A DNA stretch of 64,000 nt from Algoriphagus boritolerans DSM 17298 = JCM 18970. Its GTDB lineage: Bacteria > Bacteroidota > Bacteroidia > Cytophagales > Cyclobacteriaceae. Location of the stretch: assembly GCF_900108085.1 (NCBI RefSeq), contig NZ_FNVR01000012.1, forward strand, positions 1-64,000, written 5' to 3'. A program made the translations under genes and the position numbers. The notes under the pieces were generated by a model, which made no database searches, was not told the DNA's origin, and saw only the letters and a program-made list of their open reading frames with translations. Positions 18,401 to 23,908 of this stretch are shown piece by piece (the first letter of the stretch is position 1; each line of letters opens with the position of its first letter).

Positions 18401-18584
18401 TTATGAGGGAATGCTCAATGATTCGGAAATCGCTGCTGTATTGACTTATGTCAGAAACTCATTTGGAAACCAGGCGAGCCCTATTTCTCCTGAGCTGGTT
18501 AGGCAAGTGCGGGAAGATGTGAAGGATAAAAGCGGCTTCTGGAGTCCTGAGGAGTTGCTGAAGGTGCATCCGATGGAGAAGTGA
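15429..18584 (+). CDS. SGNH hydrolase / PVC propeller / HEAT / cytochrome c multidomain lipoprotein
   Basis: 1051 aa. The lipoprotein signal ends at FFFSACTKE (Cys near residue 23). An SGNH/GDSL-like domain covers about residues 38-270 (ITLVGNNLGSRMM, GFFGFNESF, TIDGSQLNEAGYAKL with the Asp/Asn-type block V). A PVC-type propeller spans about 365-720 (VPEGYKIELFASEEEFPDLANP, VSADRNFRPVDMEIAPDG, VVDWHNILIGHMQH). HEAT-like repeats lie at about 750-880. A cytochrome c domain with CSTCHQADGAG lies near residue 926. It is exported and probably membrane-anchored. The predicted role is combined hydrolysis or deacylation and oxidation of a sugar, with electrons going to heme c. It is divergent from susC. 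Confidence 0.9.
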   Translation: MNSPKMRLGQVLFVLSLFFFSACTKEKTLEIRKNSRITLVGNNLGSRMMHYGLFETELHLRYPDSTLFIRNLCDPGDTPGFRPRSGTNDPWAFPGAADFQTEFATKSGSEGFLEKPDQWLTRLQADIVIGFFGFNESFQGQDGLENFKAELEAWIRHSKSQQYNGKTAPQLALVSPIAFEDITAIKDVPDGKKENENLKLYTDAIKELAAKHELVFVDAFAESQKWYSQSDEPLTIDGSQLNEAGYAKLAVFLADKLFGKEDRKAEDNRDLIHQAVMEKNWMWTNDYKIPNGVHVFGRRYDPFGPDNYPFELEKIRQMTAIRDTAIWEAASGKVKDLVGADAKTRPLPEVETNYNPQANGSLEYKYGEDALSTLKVPEGYKIELFASEEEFPDLANPVQLSFDNKGRLWVATMPSYPHYKPGDPRPSDKLIILEDVDGDGKADRQTTFADNLHIPVGFEIAPEGVYVSQGNNLIILIDENGDDKADRKEILLSGFDDHDTHHAISAFTTDESGAIYMAEGVFLHTNVETSYGPVRASNGGFYRFEPKRHKLERVSQVNIPNPWGIAFDAWGQNFYAETSGPNVNWMLPGSTLPRYGNSNFKGPNLIERAHLVRPTSGLEFIYSRHFPDEVQGDLIINNTIGFLGTKQHQVFEDTVGFTTKWRQDLIVSADRNFRPVDMEIAPDGSLYVVDWHNILIGHMQHNARDPLRDHVHGRIYRVTYPSRPLVTPAKVAGANIPELLENLKLPEYRTRYRTRRELRGREKAEVFSAVQDWVKSLDKNDPNYEHHLLEGLWVTWGINQVDQDLLKQLLQSKDHRVRAAATRVVRYTGHQVKDQADLLMAAAKDPHGRVRMEAIAAASWLPRAIGIPILAEAERQPKDKTWIPGTLETAVAHLNGLSVREKKEEDIKSSLTGSDRELFVLGKEIYAREGFCSTCHQADGAGLTASQFPPLRGTPWVTGSPERLIKIVLKGIMGPIEVAGKEYPGQVPMTPYEGMLNDSEIAAVLTYVRNSFGNQASPISPELVRQVREDVKDKSGFWSPEELLKVHPMEK

Positions 18585-18953
18585 TCTGATTGGAAGATTG
18601 AAAAATTGGAAGATTGGAAGATTGGAAGATTTCAGGCTTGAGAGATCTTCGATATTTGGCATCCAAAATTCGGATTGATGTTATTAAGTTATTTATAATT
18701 GGAAGTCCGGTGTTGGATGACAGATTTTCGATGTTTTCGAATTGGCTATTTGACATTCAGCGTTCGATATTCATTATTAGTCAATGATTAATAAACGTCA
18801 CGATGAAGATATTGGGCGTCCTGCCTTGGATGGTAAGCTATTTGTTTAAAGATTATTTATCAAAAAAACGTCACTCACCTTAAACATGCTTGAGGTTCAA
18901 TTTGGCCTCGTATTTCGTAAATCGTACTTCGTAATTTCCATCCAACGCTATTA
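18585..18953. repeat. Intergenic region of word-like repeats
   Basis: 18589-18640 repeats TTGGAAGATTGGAAGATT words. 18646-18790 has TTCGATRTTTGG and TTCGATATTCATTATT words. 18905-18945 has ATTTCGTAAATCGTACTTCG words that reach almost to the next start codon. No gene or clear terminator is seen. Confidence 0.65.
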
Positions 18954-20066
18954 ATGAAACCCTTCGTAATCATTATCCTATTTGCCATTTCAACGGCAGT
19001 TTTTTCTCAATCCAAAAACATCAACTTCGAAAAACAGCTAATCGCATACGAAAGCTTTGAGTCCGTCGGGATAATGGACGTGGACAAAGATGGAATTCCG
19101 GATTTGGTGTCTGGCAGCTATTGGTACAAAGGCCCGAAATTTCTCGACCGCCAACTGATCGGTCAGGTGAAACGGTATGGGGAATACTATGAGGATTTCG
19201 CTACCATCCCGATGGATGTAAATGGAGATGGAAATATAGATTTCATCACGGGAGGTTGGTTTGAAGGCACGTTGACTTGGAAAGAAAACCCTGGAAATGG
19301 CAAAGAGTGGACCTCCCACCTCATCGCCGAAACTGGCAATATCGAAACCATCCGCGCCTGGGATATCGACGGAGATGGTACCCTCGAAATAGTCCCCAAC
19401 ACCCCTCGCAAACCCTTGGCCTTTTTCAAATGGGTTGGCCCAAATCAGTTTGAAAAGTATGAAGTCTTCGAAACGCAAGGCCATGGACTTGGCTTCGGAG
19501 ATATCAACGGAGACGGCTGGGGAGATTTGATCAGTTCTTTTGGCTGGTATGAGGCACCACCGGATCTACGCTATGGAGAATGGATCTTTCACCCAACTTT
19601 TGAACTAGGAGATGTGAGTATTCCGATCATCGTCACCGACCTGACTGGAGATGGGATGAATGATCTCATTGTTGGAAATGGCCATGACTATGGACTCTTT
19701 TGGATGGAGCAGCAGCGCGATGCGGAAGGAAAAATCACTTTTATGAAGCATGATATCGACCCCTACCATGCGCAATACCATGTGTTGGAATGGATAGACT
19801 TAGACGGAGATGGCCAAAACGAACTGATCACCGGCAAGCGCTATCGTGCACACAATGGTAAAGATCCCGGTGGAAATGATGAAATCGGACTCTACTACTT
19901 CAAGTGGAATGGGAGAACCTTTGTCAAAAATGTGATCAGCTATGGACCATTTGGAGAAGGAAAAGGAACAGGGCTGTACTTTTCCATGGGAGACCTAAAT
20001 GGTGATGGAAAAATCGATATCGCGGTAGCGGGGAAAGATGGCTTGACGGTCTTTTATCAGAAATAG
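18954..20066 (+). CDS. Secreted FG-GAP/VCBS repeat protein
   Basis: 370 aa. The signal peptide MKPFVIIILFAISTAVFSQ is followed by at least seven D-x-D-x-D-G-type calcium-binding loops: DVDKDGIPDLVSG, DVNGDGNIDFITG, DIDGDGTLEIVP, DINGDGWGDLIS, DLTGDGMNDLIVG, DLDGDGQNELITG and DLNGDGKIDIAVAG. These form an integrin-like propeller. There is no anchoring or enzymatic motif. It probably binds carbohydrate or protein in the periplasm or outside the cell. It sits between two cytochrome-fused dehydrogenase genes on the same strand, so a role in the same sugar locus is likely but not shown. Confidence 0.88.
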   Translation: MKPFVIIILFAISTAVFSQSKNINFEKQLIAYESFESVGIMDVDKDGIPDLVSGSYWYKGPKFLDRQLIGQVKRYGEYYEDFATIPMDVNGDGNIDFITGGWFEGTLTWKENPGNGKEWTSHLIAETGNIETIRAWDIDGDGTLEIVPNTPRKPLAFFKWVGPNQFEKYEVFETQGHGLGFGDINGDGWGDLISSFGWYEAPPDLRYGEWIFHPTFELGDVSIPIIVTDLTGDGMNDLIVGNGHDYGLFWMEQQRDAEGKITFMKHDIDPYHAQYHVLEWIDLDGDGQNELITGKRYRAHNGKDPGGNDEIGLYYFKWNGRTFVKNVISYGPFGEGKGTGLYFSMGDLNGDGKIDIAVAGKDGLTVFYQK

Positions 20067-20082
20067 AAATGTTGGCTGTCTG

Positions 20083-20100
20083 GCATCGGATGACCGATGT
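20083..20100. repeat. Hairpin after the FG-GAP gene
   Basis: A perfect 6-bp stem, CATCGG with CCGATG, around ATGA (20084-20099) lies 18 bp past the stop and is followed only by TTTAA. It may be a weak terminator or a repeat remnant. Confidence 0.35.
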
Positions 20101-20184
20101 TTAAGCTAATCGAGATCTAATACACTTAGCCCGCGAAAAGAATTCCTTATCTTCATAAAGTAAATATCTTAAGTAAACCTCACC

Positions 20185-21609
20185 ATGAAAGCTTCACACT
20201 CAATAGCCTTTTTGACAGGTTTAATCCTTGCTGCGTTCTCTGCTTCAGCCCAAAGTGGTGAGAAGGTGTATAAAATGTACTGCACGGGCTGTCATGGTGC
20301 TGACCTCAAAGGAACACCGGCAGGCACCTCACTTTTGGCAGAAAGTTTAAAGTATGGGAATGAACCTGCCGATATCAGCAAAGTCATTAGCAATGGGATT
20401 CCCAATACGACCATGATCAAGTGGAGTAATACCTTGCCATCACACGAAATCGGGGAACTTACCGAATACATTATAGGCATCAGAAAAAACCAAACAACCC
20501 AAGAAAAATCCACTGAAAACCTGGCTTTTAGCACCGAAGACTATACGCTCAAGGTGGAGAAAATAGTCACTGAAGGGTTAGTTTTTCCGTGGGGAATTGA
20601 GTTTGTAGACACTCAACGGGCCCTAATCACAGGAAACAAAGGGGAGTTGTATTGGGTGGTCGATGGCAAACTCGATCCCAAACGAGTGACAGGAATTCCT
20701 TTTATCTATGGAACAGACTTGGTTGGTGGGATGATGGATTTGGCTTTGGATCCAAACTACGCGGAAAATGGCTGGATCTATTTCGCCTACAGCCATAATC
20801 CAAAGAACACCGCGGACAAAACTTCGCCTGCAATGACCAAGTTGGTGCGGGGCAAAATAAAGAATTACCAATGGGTAGATCAGGAGACACTTTTTGAAGC
20901 TCCGGATTCAATCTTGGTCAGTGGGGGAACACGTTGGGGAAGCCGCCTTTTATTTGACACCGAGGGATACCTATATTTCACCACCGGAGACATGCAACAA
21001 AGCATAGCGGAAGGGATTAATCCTCAGTTGCCATCGCGGGCAGAAGGGAAAATATTCAGAATCTATCCGGATGGAAGCATCCCTAAAGACAATCCCTACT
21101 ACGGACAAGAAGGGATGCTTCAGGGAATCTATGCGGTGGGCACCCGAAATGTCCAAGGTCTTGCCCAACATCCAATCACCGGAGAAATCTACTTTACTGA
21201 TCATGGACCCAAAGGCGGAGATGAAGTAAACCTGCTAAAAAATGGCGGGAATTACGGTTGGCCGATAATCACCTATGGGGTGAATTACGATGACAGTCCC
21301 ATCACGAGTTTGACTGAAAAAGAAGGCATGGAACAACCCCTAACCTACTACGACCCATCCATTGCAATCTGTGCGGCTGAATTTATCTACGGGAAGATGT
21401 TTCCGAAATGGACCAATAACCTGTTGATCACCGCACTAAAGGATCAGGAAATCCGAAGATTAGTGATAGATGGGGAAAAAGTTGTAAGCCAAGAAGTCAT
21501 TATCAAAGGAATCGGGCGAGTGCGGGATGTCAAAATCGGACCTGACGGGGCTTTGTATGTATTGACAAATTCACCGGATGCGCTGCTTCGCGTGACACCG
21601 ACGAAGTAA
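20185..21609 (+). CDS. PQQ-dependent sugar dehydrogenase with N-terminal cytochrome c
   Basis: 474 aa. A signal peptide ends near AFSASAQ. A short cytochrome c domain follows, with CTGCHG at residues 33-38. From about residue 110 a soluble aldose dehydrogenase (YliI/Asd-like) propeller follows: VFPWGIEFVDTQRALITG, LVGGMMDLALDPNYAENGWIYFAYS, SGGTRWGSRLLFDTEGYLYFTTGD, GTRNVQGLAQHPITGEIYFTDHGPKGGDEVNLL (quoted in parts), NYGWP. The conserved His and Arg positions for PQQ fit this family. Heme and PQQ domains in one chain would let it pass electrons directly to other cytochromes. It is the last plus-strand gene of the sugar-redox locus. Confidence 0.9.
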   Translation: MKASHSIAFLTGLILAAFSASAQSGEKVYKMYCTGCHGADLKGTPAGTSLLAESLKYGNEPADISKVISNGIPNTTMIKWSNTLPSHEIGELTEYIIGIRKNQTTQEKSTENLAFSTEDYTLKVEKIVTEGLVFPWGIEFVDTQRALITGNKGELYWVVDGKLDPKRVTGIPFIYGTDLVGGMMDLALDPNYAENGWIYFAYSHNPKNTADKTSPAMTKLVRGKIKNYQWVDQETLFEAPDSILVSGGTRWGSRLLFDTEGYLYFTTGDMQQSIAEGINPQLPSRAEGKIFRIYPDGSIPKDNPYYGQEGMLQGIYAVGTRNVQGLAQHPITGEIYFTDHGPKGGDEVNLLKNGGNYGWPIITYGVNYDDSPITSLTEKEGMEQPLTYYDPSIAICAAEFIYGKMFPKWTNNLLITALKDQEIRRLVIDGEKVVSQEVIIKGIGRVRDVKIGPDGALYVLTNSPDALLRVTPTK

Positions 21610-21756
21610 GGAGTTGACAATTTAATCTGGGGCTTTTTTACATCCTCGACCACTGGAAAGGGAGGTTTTTGAATCTATTGAATTTCAGGGGTTGATGAAA
21701 AAAGCAATTTGAAACAAACCAATTAGCTTAGATTAGGTAAACTCAGGTATTCATAG

Positions 21757-21972
21757 GCTGGAATTAGCTCCACCACCTCCCGTTCTCTTCAAATCTATCT
21801 CGCTCATCGATACGCCCAAAGCTTAGTGAAACGTGGCTATGATGTGGATTCCGTTGGACAGTTTTGGGACGACTATTCTGCTTTTTTGATGATGGCTGCA
21901 GTAGTCTTTGTAATCGCCCAGATTTTCAAAAAAGGCTTGGAATTGCAATCTGAAAATGATCTTACCGTCTAA
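21757..21972 (+). pseudogene. C-terminal remnant of a DUF2975 membrane protein
   Basis: The open frame runs from just after a TAG (21754-21756) to TAA at 21970-21972 and has no ATG at its start. The readable part ends ...AQSLVKRGYDVDS, a hydrophobic helix FLMMAAVVFVIAQIF, then KKGLELQSENDLTV. This matches the end of DUF2975 proteins, which normally have 150-200 residues and several helices. The adjacent HTH gene starts 2 bp later, the usual arrangement for this family. The N-terminal two-thirds is not recognisable upstream. Confidence 0.6.
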
Positions 21973-21974
21973 CT

Positions 21975-22181
21975 ATGCCAATCATAGTAAACCTTGATGT
22001 CATGATGGCCAGGCGGAAAATGTCCCTCAACGAGCTTTCCGAAAAAGTAGATATTACGCTTTCAAACCTTTCCATTCTCAAAACGGGAAAAGCAAAAGCG
22101 ATCCGATTCAGCACCTTGGAGTCAATTTGTGCAGCTTTGGAATGCCAGCCGGGGGATATTTTAGAATTCAGAGAAGAGTGA
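21975..22181 (+). CDS. YozG-like Cro/CI-type HTH regulator
   Basis: 68 aa, the usual size for the short HTH partners of DUF2975 proteins. The helix-turn-helix reads MSLNELSEKVDITLSNLSIL followed by KTGKAKAIRFSTLESICAAL and CQPGDILEF. It starts 2 bp after the stop of the DUF2975 remnant, so it probably lost its membrane partner. It may still bind DNA. The target is unknown. Confidence 0.88.
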   Translation: MPIIVNLDVMMARRKMSLNELSEKVDITLSNLSILKTGKAKAIRFSTLESICAALECQPGDILEFREE

Positions 22182-22399
22182 AAGAGTATCAAGTAGCTGG
22201 TATCAAGCATCTTGATCTTCGGTGTTCATTATTCATCATTCTGTGTTCGATATTTTTAAATTTCGAACTTCGAATATCGAATATCGAATGATGAAGAAAG
22301 AAAGGCGGAACCTTTAACTAGTTAACCATTAAACCTTAACTTATTTAACTTCGACTATTGAACATCGAATTTCGAATCAAGAACTTCGAATATCGAATA
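22182..22399. repeat. Intergenic TTCGAATATCGAATATC repeats
   Basis: 22209-22300 and 22350-22398 are made of TTCGATATT, TTCGAATATCG and TTCGAACATCG words. The repeat continues up to the start codon of the next gene and produces a spurious N-terminal extension when read as protein. Confidence 0.7.
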
Positions 22400-23041
22400 A
22401 TGAATCAGCCCTTGCCCCAGCCCAATCCACAAGTAGATCAATTCCTTCTCGAAGGCTGCATGCGCTGCGAAAAGGGAGCAACACCAGCCTGCAAGGTTCA
22501 TCGCTGGACGGAAATCCTCGAAAAACTCAGAATGATCCTCCTCGAAACTGAACTGATCGAGGAGCGGAAATGGGGCGTTCCGGTTTATACTTTGGGAGGA
22601 AAAAATGTAATTCTTCTGGGTGTCTTCAACGACTCCTGTGTGATTAGCTTCCTCAAAGGCAGCCTAATGAAAGATCCGGAAAATTTACTCGAACTTCCCG
22701 GCCCCAATTCCAAAGAAGGTCGAATCTTAAGGTTTACAAAAATGGAAGATCTCAAAAAGGTGGAATTGCATCTTCCCAACTACATTAGAGATGCCATAGA
22801 AATCGAAAAATCAGGCAGAAAACCCGAGGTACCTGTTCGTGGTGGAATGGAAATTCCGGAAGAATTATCTGAGAAATTTAACGAGCATGAAGGTTTGGAA
22901 AAAGCATTTTTCGCACTCACTCCCGGTAGGCAGCGAGGTTATCTGATTCACTTTACCGGAGCGAAACAAGCCGCAACCCGGCTAAGTAGAATCGAAAAGT
23001 GTGTTTCGAAGATCATGAACGGTAAAGGGATGATGGATTGA
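22400..23041 (+). CDS. YdeI/OmpD-associated (DUF1801-type) family protein
   Basis: 213 aa from the ATG at 22400 (MNQPLPQPN). A longer reading adds 14 residues from the repeat. The first half is a DUF1801-like domain (WTEILEKLRMILLETELIEERKWGVPVYTLGGKNVILLGVF, quoted in parts, to about residue 110). The second half is a YdeI-type tail (MEIPEELSEKFNEHEGLEKAFFALTPGRQRGYLIHF and ARTRLSRIEKC-like KQAATRLSRIEKCVSKI). Small soluble proteins of this family have unclear function, possibly in stress response. The Cys in CMRCEKGATPACKVHRW near residue 20 is unusual, with three Cys and one His close together. Confidence 0.8.
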   Translation: MNQPLPQPNPQVDQFLLEGCMRCEKGATPACKVHRWTEILEKLRMILLETELIEERKWGVPVYTLGGKNVILLGVFNDSCVISFLKGSLMKDPENLLELPGPNSKEGRILRFTKMEDLKKVELHLPNYIRDAIEIEKSGRKPEVPVRGGMEIPEELSEKFNEHEGLEKAFFALTPGRQRGYLIHFTGAKQAATRLSRIEKCVSKIMNGKGMMD

Positions 23042-23211
23042 CAATGATCAATTTTCAATGGACAATGATCAATTTTCAATGAGCAATTCTCAATGGAAAG
23101 CAACAAGTATCCACTTTCTTGAAATAATTTATTGAGTTTAACCATTGATCATTGATTTCCTTCCATGAAAATTGATAATTGAGTTTGATAATTGAGTTTG
23201 ATAATTGAAAA
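23042..23211. repeat. Intergenic TCAATTTTCAATGGACAATGA repeats
   Basis: Two near-identical GACAATGATCAATTTTCAAT units (23041-23080) and further TTGATAATTGA units (23165-23220) fill the spacer. There is no coding potential. Confidence 0.7.
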
Positions 23212-23239
23212 TTGAAAATTGAAACCGTTTCTATCTTGC
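23212..23239 (+). promoter_or_regulatory. Bacteroidetes-type promoter upstream of hopJ-like gene
   Basis: TTG at 23212-23214 and TATCTTGC at 23232-23239, spaced by 17 bp, approximate the TTG / TAnnTTTG consensus. The ATG at 23257 lies 18 bp downstream. The match is imperfect at the -7 box. Confidence 0.4.
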
Positions 23240-23256
23240 ACAAAAATTAAAGTAAC

Positions 23257-23592
23257 ATGACCCTTTTGGATAAAATCCAACATTCCTCTGAATCCATTTC
23301 CTTCTCAGAAGTCATTTCCCACGTCGATGCCAATTTCGACTTCACCCCTACCCGATTCACCAACGGCAATGCCGTCAATGAAGCCGGACAAAACAACGGG
23401 AGCTGCAAAATATTCGCTTTTGCGAAGCTGAACAACTTAACTGAAAAGCAAATACTGGCACTTTTTGGCGACTACTATCAGCTCGATGTTCTTGGTAATC
23501 CCGAGGGCTCGGACCATCAGAATATCCGCAATTTCATGAAGTCAGGATGGAAAGGAATTCGATTGGAGGGGAAGGCTTTAAGTCCAAGGTAA
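23257..23592 (+). CDS. HopJ-family protein
   Basis: 111 aa, the normal length for the HopJ type III effector protein family. Diagnostic segments are FTPTRFTNG and NEAGQNNGSCKIFAFA near residue 45, LFGDYYQLDVL near 80 and GSDHQNIRNFMKSGWKGI near 92. Despite the effector name this family is common in free-living marine bacteria without type III secretion and is probably cytoplasmic; its function is unknown. It is followed by a decayed unrelated gene fragment whose open frame overlaps its 3' end. Confidence 0.88.
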   Translation: MTLLDKIQHSSESISFSEVISHVDANFDFTPTRFTNGNAVNEAGQNNGSCKIFAFAKLNNLTEKQILALFGDYYQLDVLGNPEGSDHQNIRNFMKSGWKGIRLEGKALSPR

Positions 23593-23897
23593 GCCTGATC
23601 CTTCAAAATTTTCCTCACACTCTCATAAATATGGAGGCAGATGAAGGAACTGGTGTCACCTTGGAAGTAAGCGCTGAAATAGACGGAGCTTGGAGCATAA
23701 TCAAGACCGAGGAAAAATGCGAATTGATCCCAACTAGCCCTTCAAACCCCAAAGCCAAAGTGGCTATGAGCCCTGATACCGCATGGAAGCTGAGCTCCAA
23801 AAGTTGGAAACCGGATCAAATATCAGCCTTGGTTAAGATATCAGGAAATCAGAAATTAGATGCCAAGATTTTGGAAATCACGCGTTTTCTCGACTAA
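23547..23897 (+). pseudogene. C-terminal remnant of a DinB/maleylpyruvate-isomerase family protein
   Basis: The open frame begins inside the 3' end of the HopJ-like gene in another frame. From about 23590 it reads as the C-terminal domain of mycothiol-dependent maleylpyruvate isomerase-type proteins: LQNFPHTLINMEADEGTGVTLEVSAEIDGAW (in parts), NPKAKVAMSPDTAWKLSSKSW, LVKISGNQKLDAKILEI. The N-terminal DinB-like helical bundle of about 150 residues is absent. This is either a decayed gene or, less likely, a short stand-alone SCP2-like domain. A frameshifted fusion to the gene before it is not supported. Confidence 0.55.
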
Positions 23898-23908
23898 GAA
23901 AGGATTTC

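Noticed and set aside
22358-22399. N-terminal extension of the YdeI-type protein
   Set aside because: Residues NIEFRIKNFEYRI come from the TTCGAATATCGAA repeat; the ATG at 22400 fits better.
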